This document shows positions 20,764-31,304 of a stretch of DNA of 64,000 bases, piece after piece. The notes beneath the pieces were generated by a model, which saw only the letters and a list, made by a program, of their open reading frames with translations, was not told the origin of the DNA and did not search any database. Positions within the stretch are counted from its first letter, which is position 1. Every line of letters begins with the position of its first letter. Source of the DNA: Eimeria necatrix (Eukaryota > Apicomplexa > Conoidasida > Eucoccidiorida > Eimeriidae). The position numbers and the translations under genes were made by a program. Where the stretch lies: assembly GCF_000499385.1 (NCBI RefSeq), contig NW_013654299.1, positions 1 to 64,000 of the forward strand. Reading direction: 5' to 3'.

Positions 20764-20943
20764 CTCCGCATGCAGCTGCGCAGCACTGGCCCCTGGGGGC
20801 TCCATGGCCCCCTGGGCTGCCCCCAAAAAGCTGCGGGCCACGGCGTGAGAGCCATGGGCCAAAAAGATAACAAAAATGGAAGTTTTGAGAGCGGCCCCAA
20901 GGCCGGCTCTCCAGCTGCAAGAAGGCGCCCCCAGCCGCGGCAT
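19876..20943 (-). CDS. Predicted secreted helical protein with ELKLEDAL repeats, 355 residues
   Basis: Single open frame. The ATG at 20943 is chosen because the frame above it lacks an ATG. The N-terminus MPRLGAPSCSWRAGLGAAL is followed by a hydrophobic stretch (TSIFVIFLA) and GSHAVA, a typical signal peptide with an AVA-type cleavage site. The mature part is mostly charged helix: LEEDEATAFAELQQRVAS; a poly-Q run; then DAKAFWDDTKKAANSHLEDL, LAEWKERGQSAVQQLKMGVK and a basic KKKAKKTASNLGKRLGSAWR. The octapeptide ELKLEDAL occurs twice, about 35 residues apart, the second time as the very C-terminus. I do not recognise the family. Secretion (dense granule, microneme or vacuole) is inferred from the signal peptide alone. 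The upstream region carries TGCATGCA and a perfect GGTGTACGTACACC. Confidence 0.72.
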
Positions 20944-21147
20944 TGTGGCTCTTTTTGTCTTCAACTTGGCGCTAAAAGCAGCTCAATTAACCTCCAGCTG
21001 TCGCTGAACGCGGGGGGAGGAGTGGAGGGGAAGCAGCAGCAAATTCTGCACGCACAGCAGCAAAAAAGCAGCAAAAAGCAGCAAAAATGGACCTTTCGAG
21101 GCAGTGCACGGAAAGCCGTGCACTCTGCAAAGTTCAAACGCGAAAAA

Positions 21148-21155
21148 TGCATGCA
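21148..21155. promoter_or_regulatory. TGCATGCA octamer
   Basis: Perfect copy of the palindromic TGCATGCA motif known as an apicomplexan AP2-type element. It lies about 205 bp upstream of the secreted-protein start at 20943 and 16 bp from a GGTGTACGTACACC palindrome. Confidence 0.5.
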
Positions 21156-21170
21156 GGGGCAGATAGCCGA

Positions 21171-21184
21171 GGTGTACGTACACC
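21171..21184. promoter_or_regulatory. Perfect palindrome GGTGTACGTACACC
   Basis: About 230 bp upstream of the secreted-protein gene start and adjacent to TGCATGCA. The paired arrangement makes a regulatory role plausible but unproven. Confidence 0.5.
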
Positions 21185-21499
21185 CGAGCGCAGCAGCAAC
21201 GCCACAAACGCACAACATAAGACACGGCTTGCACGCGGAGGGAAAGGCCACTTCGTGGCTGCTTCCACACTTATTAAATCCAATTTGCGAATTGTGAACT
21301 CCATAGAGAATTAAAGAAAGAAAGAATGCAAAAAGTGCAACACAGAGGCCCGAACTAACTGCAGCACCCGCGGCGAGCGGCGGCTCCTCCTGCGAGGACG
21401 AAAGCGGGGTTTTAACCCACCTATCGGAGGGCTTCTGGGGTCCAAAACGGCGAAATTGAATAAATAATGAAATTATTATTCAATAAAATATAAAAACTA

Positions 21500-22305
21500 T
21501 GCACTGGGCCGCCCCGCAAGCGCATACACCCGAAGAAGCCCGCGGGAAGCTGGGGTTGCTGGGCGGTCTGGACTGCGGGGGCGAGGCGGCGCGCGAGCTC
21601 TCTGAGCTGCTTTTTGGGTCTTTTTTCTCGTTTTTTGTCCTTTTCTTTGCTTTTTAAAACACTTTCACCATTTAATTTAGATGAGAATCAAATAGAGCGT
21701 CTTTTGCACTATTTACACACACCGCCGAGCCTCCAGTGGCTCTCGAGCAAGGTCACGCCCGCACCGAACCCCTGCGTGCTGCTGCTGCTTGCCCGACTTC
21801 TCGTTTGCTGTGCAGCTTTCTGTGTTTTTGCAAAACTCTTTATTTAAATTAATAAAAATCAATTTTAATTTGCAAATTTATTTCGTTTTTGCTGTCTACT
21901 TCGCCCAGTCGCCGCGGGGAGCTGCAGTGCACCAGTGGTCCACTGAGCCCGTGCCAGGCCGGGCAACTTGTGAAGAAGACAGATCTGCACATTTTGCGAA
22001 GTTTTCTGGAAGCACAATTGCCTACTGTAATGAAAACTTATTAATTTTATTTCACTTTTAATTAATTATTCTTAATCCACCCTTTTTTCCTCCAAAGAAC
22101 ACTCTTTTTTTAGAAAATACCCCCCACTGCAGCAAGCCCCCTGTTGCGCCCAAAAGAAACAGTTCTTGCTGCTCTGGGGCCCCGCAGCAGCAAATTCAGC
22201 AGCAGCAGAAGGCAGCAGCAGACAGCAGCAGCAGCAGGCAGCAGCAGAAGGCCGTCGGGGCTTCCGGCTAGCTGCTCTTGCGCAGCAGCAAAAGCCCACT
22301 TGTAG
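21500..22305 (+). CDS. Tentative multi-exon gene, unrecognised
   Basis: Four short stretches read like real protein. (1) About 21515-21615 reads HTPEEARGKLGLLGGLDC then GGEAARELSELLFGS. (2) About 21680-21748, after a TTTAATTTAG acceptor, reads ENQIERLLHYLHTPPSLQWL. (3) About 21912-22026, after CTTCGCCCAG, reads RRGELQCTSGPLSPC then QAGQLVKKTDLHILRSFLEA, with donor ACT|GTAATG. (4) A last exon at 22114-22305, after TTTTTTTAG, reads KIPPTAASPLLRPKE and ends KAHL. Junctions 3 to 4 are in phase 0 on both sides. Junctions 1 to 2 and 2 to 3 I could not resolve. No family is recognised, and the start is unknown. The alternative is chance frames in GC-rich sequence. Confidence 0.33.
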
Positions 22306-22524
22306 ATCTGTTTGCTGAGGCTCCAAAGAAACACAAGGACAAACAAAACTCGAAAATCTCACTGAGACAAAAAACATTCAAAAAGAACTTCTGCTGCACC
22401 TAAGTTTAAAATTGCTGCGTTTTTACCTTCGCCCAAGTATCCTACACAACATGCACATCCTGCAGAATAATCCGTAGTAATAGATATATATATATATAAA
22501 GATATATGCATATATACTTTTATT

Positions 22525-22640
22525 ATTAGGGCTTAGAGTCTAGGGTTTAGGGTTTATCGACAGAGTCTAGGGTTTAGGGTTTACCGACAGAGTCTAGGGT
22601 TTAGGGTTTACCGACAGAGTCTAGGGTTTAGGGTTTAGGC
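22525..22640 (+). repeat. Tandem composite telomere-like repeat
   Basis: Four copies of a roughly 30-bp unit made of two TTTAGGG heptamers plus a CGACAGAGTC spacer. This higher-order unit differs from the plain heptamer arrays elsewhere. Confidence 0.85.
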
Positions 22641-22740
22641 TCACAGGTGCAAGTGCCTCGCAGCTTGCGTTTATTCGACAGGTTTTTGAAATATTAAAAA
22701 TTGACTTTCATTCCAAGTTCAAATTTAATAAATAGAAAAT

Positions 22741-22816
22741 ATGCATTAAATGCATTAAATGCATTAAATGCATTAAATGCATTAAATGCATTAATGCATT
22801 TAATGCATTTAATGCA
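22741..22816. repeat. 9-bp ATGCATTAA tandem array with internal inversion
   Basis: About six head-to-tail ATGCATTAA units switch near 22790 to the inverse TTTAATGCA form, making the block nearly palindromic. Each unit contains ATGCAT. Confidence 0.8.
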
Positions 22817-23867
22817 TCACATGAAACAAAGCTCCAATAAAAAGACAAAGTGTGGCAAACAAAACGGCGCATGCATTTAAATGCATTTCAAATGAAAATA
22901 AATAATTCTAAAAGTACTTTTCTAGGTGTACATACACCGGAAACATGCACACTGCCGCCTCCGGTGTACATACACTGCAGCTAACTCTCTGCCTAATGGT
23001 ATTTAAATCAAATCCAATTTCTTTTCTGTTTGCAAAAAGACAAAAAGACACAAACTAGAAATACATATACAAGTCCGACTTCTAAGGCAGCTGCAGCTCA
23101 GCAGTGACAACCAGGGGGGCCCCCGGGGGCCCCCCGGAGGCCCCTAAAGACCCCCTGGGGGCCCCCGGGGACCCAGGGGCCCCCAGGGGGCCCCCCAAGG
23201 ACCCCCAAGGACCCCCCGGGGGCCCCCGGGGGCCCCCGGGGGCCCCCAGGGGCCCCTGAGAACCCCAGCAACAGGCCCAGAGAAAAGCTGCTTCTCTTCT
23301 GCTGCTGTTTGCATGCGCAGCGCCCTAGAGGCGAATACAGTTGAGGAAGTTGAAAGGTATTTGTGGGGCTGCGAGCAGTGCAGGAGATTTGGCTATGGCG
23401 TGGGTTAGTCCTAGAGGGAAAGGAGCAGCAGCTGCGCTGCAGCAGCAGCAGCAGCAGCTGCCGCTGCTGCTGCTGCAGCCGCTGCTGCTGCCGCTGCAGC
23501 AGAGCGCCCCGCTGCTGCTGCTGCTGCTGCTGCAGCAACCGGCGGGGCAGCAACCTGCAAAATCATAAAAGCTGCGCCGCAGGCAGCAGCAGACTGGTGA
23601 CCAGTGGTCCACTGGCCCGCCCGCGGGCTGTACGTACAGCGGAAACTAAGTGCAGCAGCAGCTCCAGCTGTACGTACAGCTGAAGCCTGCGGAAAGAAAT
23701 GCAAAAAGAAACAATTCAAGTTCTGGCAGCCAAGGCCTCGACACTTTGTGATGGAAAAGTAAAAGTGATCAAACTGCTTCGTTCCCCATCTTCGCGTGCC
23801 GCCTGACGGCGCCAGCTGTATGTACACCCCAACCTCTGCTGCGCATGCCTCCCCCCAGCCGCCGGCT

Positions 23868-23909
<42 letters not shown>

Positions 23910-24356
23910 AACACGCGCAATTGGATTTTCTAGGGCTTTTTTTCTCCATATATTTGCGGCCTCTGGGGCACAACGCAGCAGCAACTCGCCGCCGCTGCAG
24001 CAGCAACTTGCTGCTGCAGCACCAACAACTTGCTGCTGCATCCACATGTCTGCAGCAGCCCCACAATGTAAGACGCCTCGGCCGCATGCGCTGCTGTGCA
24101 GCTTTCCTGCTGCATCCGCTGCTGCTGCAGTCCTTGTTAGCGTCTGCCGCTGCTGCTGCTGCTGCTGCAGCACCCCTCTGCTCCCGCTGCTGCAGCAGCA
24201 GCAGAAGCAGCAGCAGCAGCTGCTGCTGCTTCAGTCTCCCATAGGCGGTTGCAGCAGCAGCCGCAGCAGCTGCTGCTGCTCCACTCTCCCTAGACAGCAG
24301 CAGCCGCAGCCAGAGCCGCAGCCGCAGCCGCAGCAGCAGCAGCAGCAGCAGCAGCA

Positions 24357-24404
<48 letters not shown>
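22817..24404. other. Repeat-rich interval without a supportable gene
   Basis: Contains palindrome variants at about 22925, 22963, 23628, 23669 and 23816, a GGGGGCCCCC cluster (23110-23262) and several CAG/GCT blocks (23425-23535, 23868-23910, 24120-24410). Open frames on both strands are mostly homopolymer translations. Confidence 0.55.
23110..23262. repeat. GGGGGCCCCC palindromic array
   Basis: Ten or more G5C5 or GGGGCCCC units, including three consecutive CCCCGGGGG steps near 23217-23240. It is the fourth such cluster in the R segment. Confidence 0.85.
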
Positions 24405-24405
<1 letters not shown>

Positions 24406-24797
24406 CAGTCCCCCCTAGGAAGCTGCAGCGAAGCCTCAGAACTGTCAGCAGCCCCCTTGAGGCGGGCCACGAGGCGCTCGAGGTCCACCAACTTCCAAGA
24501 AGGAGAATTTCCCCTTTCCCTTTCGCTGCGTTTGGCTCTCCTGCGAAGGAGGTAATAGCCCACGCTTTTGCGGGGCAAGTCGCCGTGGAGGGCGTCTTCG
24601 GGGGCTGCTTTGCAGGGGATTCTGCTGCTGCTGCTGCTGCTGCTGCTGCAGCTGCTGCAGCTGCTGCAGTTGTCGCTGAGCGCGGACGCGCGCGACGCCG
24701 GGTCTGCCGACGCACCGGGTGGGTCCCGCTCTTCCTCTGCTGCTGCTGCTGCTGCTGCAGCAGCAAACAGGAACAGAAGCAAACGCAGCAACTCCAT
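24405..24797 (-). CDS. Small predicted secreted protein, 130 residues
   Basis: Start chosen at ATG 24797, because the sequence that follows is a classic signal peptide (MELLRLLLFLFAAAAAAAAA) and then an acidic EEERDPPG. A Ser/Cys run of short length precedes a normal-looking C-terminal half: KAAPEDALHGDLPRKSVGYY, LLRRRAKRSERERG and WKLVDLERLVARLKGAADSS. The stop is at 24405-24407. The frame stays open about 30 codons upstream, without a better start. The poly-Ala of the signal core is coded by the same GCA repeat that forms homopolymers elsewhere. An overlapping plus-strand frame (24568-25179) is a competing reading but opens with a poly-Leu run. Not recognised; it lies close to the R/P boundary. 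Confidence 0.48.
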
Positions 24798-24799
24798 GT

Positions 24800-27700
24800 T
24801 CAACTTCGTACCCGCGGGAAGCGCGCGACTCGACGAGACCAACCCGCGCGGAACCGGCGCCAGACAGCAGTATTCTCGAGACAATAAGAGGACTCGGATG
24901 TTTCAAATTGAATTTAAATCTTTTGAGAAGAAGTCTGAACGCGAGATAAGCCCAAACGGAAGAAAACAACAGACTGCCTACACACTGCGGGCGATCGCAG
25001 GACTTCCGTGGCGAGCGGGAGCAGCCAGAAACTTCCAAGCTCACTTCTTCGGCAATTTAAATCTTGAAATGTTCTTCAAAGCATTTGAAAACAAATTGAA
25101 ACGCCAAAGAGAACTTTTAGTCGAGGAAAAACTCCTTCGCCTAGCCACGGACAAGACAGGCTTCCAGACCCACTGGTGAGTGGCGGCTGCTGCTGTTTCT
25201 AGCCTTTGCGGGCTTTGCAAACGCACAGTTCACGTTCCTGCAGCAATAACAACAAAAAAAATAATATTTTCCAATTAAAACCCGAGCTTGTAGGTTCTTT
25301 AATTGAGTTGTATCTTCTTTCCGCCTTGGGGGGCGCTGGGCGTGGCTCTGGGTGGCACAACGTTGAGGTGCTCCCACTAGATCAAATACCACCGAGCTCG
25401 TGGACTTACCTCGTTCTTCTAGTTGTTCCCGTGGATGTTTCGAGTTTTATTTGTGTAGAGTTTTATTTTTGCTGCTTTTTTATTCCCGGGGAGCCCCCAA
25501 TAACCCCGATTCGCTGCTCAGGGTTTCTGCACTGAGTCACTAGCCCGTGCTGGTTCGGCTAACAAGCCCCGCTTTACACGGATCTCTCAGTTTGACATTT
25601 CAGAACAAACAGCACTAGTTCTAAGAGGGCCAGAAGCTCTCATTGAAGACACCAGAGGCGCCTTAAATGCCCCGCAGCCTTGCGCCTGTGCGCACTTACC
25701 ACTAGGGAAGCTGGAGTGGTTCAAAAAGCAGCAGTAACTCAACGCTGAAGCTCAGTTAACTCTGCACTAAAGCTTTCTAATTAGTGTTCACATAGTGCAG
25801 CCTTTGGCGAAATGTTTTTGGCGGATCGAACCGCAAGAACTGCCCACACCTTCAACGCTCATGCAAGAAAGTTGAACTTACTACTGGCTCGCGTGCTTCT
25901 GTGCTGCATGGACATTCCTCGCGTGTTGTTGTTCTTCGGTAACTTCTAAAGGATTTTTTTTCCCCTTAATTGCTTTCCCTATTGGAGATTTTTTTAACGT
26001 TTTTGCTGCGCCGATCCCCTCTTGGTGCTCTGTGGCTTTCTCTCGCACAGCCAGCGTGGGGGGCGCCCAGCTGAAGGTGGGGGCTTTCTTTATTCTGTTT
26101 TTCAAACTCATAGCTTTATCACCACACGCTGAATGGATTCTGTTAGCTGGTATAGGCAGTCAGGCCTTCAATTAGATGGCTGGCTGCATGTAATTATTTA
26201 TCATGTATTGCTTGTTGGCATTTGTTTGCCTTGCCATACACTTTGCCTTCCAGGCGACTCCATAGAACAGTGCCACTGGTCCAGAAGCGAGCTTTATCAA
26301 CTGCTTAATGCTTGCTTTTATCTAGCACGAAACAAAATAGTTGTACTTCTTCGTAAGGCCTCAAATATGCTGCCGCGTCTCAGGCTTCTTCCAGGTGCTG
26401 CGGCGTAAGGGAGGCAAATATTCTTAATGATGAGAAGGGCAAATATGAGAAGATGCCTCTAGCATTTTTTCGAAAGAAGGATACTATAAGGCAGCCTTTG
26501 TGCTGCTCTAAGCCACTTGAAAAAGGATTAGTTATCTTCAGGGGAAAAGTGTGTATGAATTTGATTGCTAGACTTTCGCCGAAAAAGCTGAGTTCATATA
26601 AAGCGGTGCTCGAGCACGCCTGTCCATATATTCACAAAAATACAAATGTACTTGAATGCACTCAGTTGAAAGATAAACTGCAGTTCACAGAGTAGGCCTC
26701 AAGCAACCAGCCCACGGGCCTCTCTACACTCTGCACTACAGCCTCTCTAGCGATCCCTGAAGAGAGAACGCGCAGCGAGAGGCCGACTAATGACTCATTT
26801 CTCATCTTCTGACTTCTCCACAAGTGCTACTAAGAAGCACTTCACTTACTATTAAGAGCGGCGGGAACCCGTCATTAAGGTTGTAAGCAGTGAGACCTGC
26901 TCAGGGTTCAATGCAGCATTTGGCTGCCAAGAGTTTTCGAGTTTTGTTCGGCAAGTTGGAAAAAGAACGAGGTTTTTCTTGTTATGACAAGACTTGAGGT
27001 CGCGCAGTCCTGTTCTTAGCCGCTGTTAAAGAGCGTGGGTCATGAATAGTGCTTTGAACCATCTCCATATCACGCTGGTTTCAAACGGCTGTCCTCTGTA
27101 CATATCTGGGACTTCGAATTTTTCTTTCTAAGCTGCATGAGCCCGACTCGTCAGAGGCTTTTTCGCAGATAGCCCAGCATGATAAATGTGCAAAGAGAAA
27201 ACTAGGAACACTGTGCTTGAGCAGCTGCAAAACGAGCTGCGAAGTTTGCACTGCTTAAGGTGCTGTTGCGCGTATGCGCTGGGCTGCAAGAGTAGCAATT
27301 AAAGCTTGCTAAGTATGTTTTAAACAACTCTGGGGTGCAGCCTAAACATCTACGTATTTATGGCGCGCGCCTAAGACGGAGAAGGCTTAAGAGGTTTATG
27401 TCTTCGAATTACCCCAAACCCTAAACCCTAAACCTAAATCCCTAGACCCTAAACGCTAAAAGCTAAGGAGTCTAGGGGAAGCTGACGCCGGCAATGCAGA
27501 AAGGTCCACAGTGGTCTCTTTCTCTGAACAAGCCAGGCTATATCTCTGTAAACTATGTGCATAAGTTGATGCCTTCTTGGGTTTACTAAACTTCTAGAGT
27601 AGGGGGCTGTGGCCGTTCTTAGTTGAGGCGCTGCAGTAGCAAGCTGCACTGTCTGTCTATCTTGGCAGGAACAGTGGCCGAAAACTGCGCGGGAAATTCG

Positions 27701-30700
27701 ACGAAGTTTTTCCAAGTTTCCTGCGCTGCTGTTTAGCTGAAGTTAGCATTATGGAGCGCCTATTGCCGCTGTGCTCTTTTGTTTTACTGCCCCACTATTG
27801 CCATCACCTGTCCCTCTGCTATTTTTACGAAGACAAACTTAGCACTAACAAAAGCCTCTTCTTGAGGCACTGCTGTGCGTTTTGAGTTGTTATCTGTTTG
27901 CTCCCTGGTGTCAGCATGGGATTATGTGACCTTGTAGAAAACCGAGCCGTTTGAACACAGAACAGAACGAAAGTTGTAGGGAATCAAGACAGCAAGCTTA
28001 AGAAGCAAGGAAATACAAACAGCAATGTGTCGAGACAATTACAACGCGCCTTCTACAATGTGCACGCTCTGACCCAGGCTGCATTGGGCTGAAAACGAAC
28101 GAAAAGCCGTGCATGTGTGCATTTCCGGCTCGAACTGACGGAAATTTCTGTGAAAATGTGAAAGCATTCCAGGGGAAGGTGAGGAGCAAGCATGCCTGAA
28201 CTTTGTGTAATCCGCATGCATCGCTGCACTGGGATTATACAAAGTTCACGACAGCCCTCAGCAACGTTCCGGATCGCCCCCTGTGGATTTTTCATTAATT
28301 GCAAAGCTTCGCAGCAAGCCGCTCCCTAGAAAAGGAAGTCTTTGAGACTTTAAAAAGGTAAGAGCAGACGCTTCCAGTGAACCCCTGGCTGGAGAGAAAG
28401 CCTTCTCGGAGAGTGTAGATGAATCCTTTGGCTAACTGCTAGAGGGGCATCTTCTTCAGCTCGTACCTATTTAGGACTCGAGTATACAAAGTGGATTCGC
28501 AACGACACAATAGACTACGAACCTGTTTTCTACCCTACCCTACCGTAGCTACCAGAGAATTCTAAGGGACACATTCTCAGCAAACAAACGCAAGGCACCA
28601 AATTTTTCTGTGGATATCTACCATTCATGGTTTCTGTAATCAAACTACTGAAGAATGGGTATTAAACTGAAATGACAGCTCTTCAGGCAGAGGCATCTGT
28701 CGTGGGCTACTGTTTGATAGCTTGAGATAATAAAGCGATGCGGGGAAAAAGGCTTGCAGTTTCATCAGCTTCGTAATTCTAACGTTTTCCGTTGTATCCC
28801 AGCCTCGTAGTCCTTGGCCAGCTTGTCGAAAAAATAAAACAATGCGCTCCTTGACCCCGATCCTATATCACGAGACGCCGGGTAAAGCCCACGAATTATA
28901 CCGTCTTCAATTTCCATATTGATACCCCTCGTAGGCGGTGTTCGCTGTCATCTAAGCCGTTCAACCCACTCATATTTTCAGTAGAACACAACGTATTCTT
29001 TCATGGTCTTCAAAGTTGCAGAATCAGTAATCTTAGTCTGTGCTCGCTCTTTCTTTCTGCAGCGGCGCCAGCGGTCCCGCCGTCTCAGTCGTCTGGCCAT
29101 TCCCCGTGCAAGCCTCCGTAATCTGGCTGGTGCCCACAATCATCGCCTGCGGTGCATCTGCGAAGAATCGCTTCATGAAAAAGGCCCTTATGCTCATGCT
29201 ACTCTATGTGTTGGCACTGTGGTGCTAGTTTGGTGAGGATCTGACGAATTCGCAGCAGTCTTTTGATGCTCTCAGCCCTCTTGTATGTTCCAGCTCCCAC
29301 AAAATGTTCTTCACTCTATAATGGTGCCTTGCTGCGTCGTGCTGCACATCCTGCTGCTTTCGCCATTCACATGGACCGTCTCTCCTGTCTACTCAGCTAT
29401 TTCATTCAATCCATCTGACGGATAATCTTTAGGTCCCATTTCTGGCAAGGGATCGCTTTGGGGTGCTCGTGATGCTGATTGTCTGGGAAGGCTTGCAGAA
29501 ATACTGCATGGCATCCAATTTTTGTGTGAGTTGCTTTCTGGCTCCATGCATCACTCTGTAATGCCATAAAATGACATCACCCATGTGTGGCTGTCGTTGT
29601 ACCCCATTCACCCCGTGGGAAGAATTAAAACGGTGAAAACCTTTGTTGAAGGCCAAATTTGAAAGCGTTGCATTAAATCATTAACACTACAGCACAGGGG
29701 ACCGTTTCTGCGTTTGAAAAATTATAACGCTAGTTGACATCTCGGCTGCGTCTTCAACAACCACCAGCATTCCAGCTCCTCCAACTGGGCGATTTCATCG
29801 CAAATTGCACATACCTGTCTTCAAATATATCACTATTTTCGCCTTCCCCCTTCCATTCCCGACTGGGTGCGTCTCCGATGGAAGCGAAGGCGGGCAGTGG
29901 CGGGCCAGCTAAGGCCTTGCATCCCACCTAGCGCATTATCCTGGATCACTCGCTTTCTACCGAGGATCAGTGTGAGACTTCACGCCTTCATTTAGATTTA
30001 TGTAGATCTGCGCAGCGTATCCTCAGTTTTAGTAACAGATTCCTGGCCTCTTCATTGGCTGCGCGTTCCTCGATCAGCTGACACCTCCAAAGCGCAACCG
30101 TTAGTGAAACATACGACAATATTGAGCAAAAGTTTACTAAAATGACCTGGCCACGCTCCCTGGCTTTGGGCCTACCTCTTTTCATTCAAATCAATGGCTA
30201 CGTGACTGTGCTATGCGAGAAAGTGTAGTACAATTCGCAGAATCCTACACTGCGGTTCACCAAGCCCTCGCTCTCACAAACCATTTATACGCGATGACGA
30301 CAATGCAACACCGTCAGGCAATCCTTTATAAAGCTCTACAAGGAGTACAAACGTGCCGTTTGGAGCCGGCTCGTAAAGACAAGTCTCACCATCTACTGCC
30401 TGGGGACGGTTAATATGGTGATCAACAGCCTACTGCGTGTGCTGCAGCACTGTGAAAGCATTCTTGCCTAATGGAGGAGGCAGAATTAAACATGATAAAT
30501 CAGTTTTGTAGAAGAAGACCGGTGCAAAGGCTGTGCACTGGTGGCTGTCGCTGACAAGGATGGAGTTCACCAGTTGGGGCTGGCTAGACCGGAGTTGCAG
30601 TTAGGATAAGGAATACAACTGAATTTTCTACGGTTTGCCGCAAGAGTGTGGGACAAGGCAACGGCTTGTGTTAGAATTACATAATGTGCGTCCAGACTTG

Positions 30701-31304
30701 AGGCGGAGGATCTCAACGCCGTTCTTAATTTGCAGCAGAAGTCTGTTTGGCCGCAACTGCTGCCCAAGAGGACCCTCTGGGCCAAAATTCCATCTTCTGG
30801 GAGATGCTGTTGGCCTTGAGAACGTACTGACTCCTGATTCAGGTCGGGATTCCGCCGAAATAGCGCCAGCGTTCGTCCCAATATGCAGGTCCAGCACTTC
30901 ACTCCGTTGGATTCTCCGCGACCGTGCTGCGTCATTCATCTCAAGGACGTCGTTTATTGTTCTAGACAACAGTCCTCATTGGCACCTGGCCTTGGAGAGA
31001 GCCCTGCTGGCCCTAGCGTCATTCAGCAGTACGAGGACTGTTCGGTGTACTTGAGTTATAATAGCCGGCGTTCCACGCCAATTGGGAAGCCGTAGCATAA
31101 TTTTTTGGCTGCGGGTTAGCGGCGCAAATCCAGTGGGGAAATATATATCTGTTTTTGTTCCGTAGTGTATGGTGGCCGTTACACGCGTGAAATTTGAATC
31201 ACCGTGAAATCTGCGGAAAGCTACAGGGATTGCTGCTGGGCCACAAGGCAGCGATTCTTATTGACATAACGCACCATATAATTGGTGGACTGGCACCAGA
31301 CAAG
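24800..31304. other. R/P boundary and 6 kb without a recognisable gene
   Basis: CAG runs, G5C5 clusters and palindromes stop at about 25.2 kb, and the rest is complex sequence. Short open frames occur (for example 26133-26408 and 26453-26695 on plus; 27449-27715 on minus; 30635-31054 on plus with an overlapping minus frame), but none shows a family motif or a phase-consistent splice partner. A hydrophobic stretch near 29070-29225 (plus) reads ASVIWLVPTIIACGAS and could be one exon of a membrane protein. A degenerate AAACCCT patch is at 27413-27461. The region presumably includes the XRN1 promoter. Confidence 0.5.
27413..27461 (-). repeat. Degenerate telomere-like patch in the P segment
   Basis: About six imperfect CCCTAAA units, the only telomere-like sequence I found in the repeat-poor part of the window. 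Confidence 0.7.

Noticed and set aside
22525..22640. CRISPR-like spaced repeats
   Set aside because: Spacers are identical rather than unique and the unit is telomere-derived; the genome is eukaryotic.
24568..25179. Plus-strand frame overlapping the small secreted protein
   Set aside because: Its apparent signal sequence is a CTG-coded poly-Leu run; the minus-strand reading has an ATG-led signal peptide and a better C-terminus. Not fully excluded.
30628..31054. Overlapping open frames on both strands just upstream of XRN1
   Set aside because: Each lacks a recognised motif and a phase-matching partner exon; could be part of an unidentified gene.
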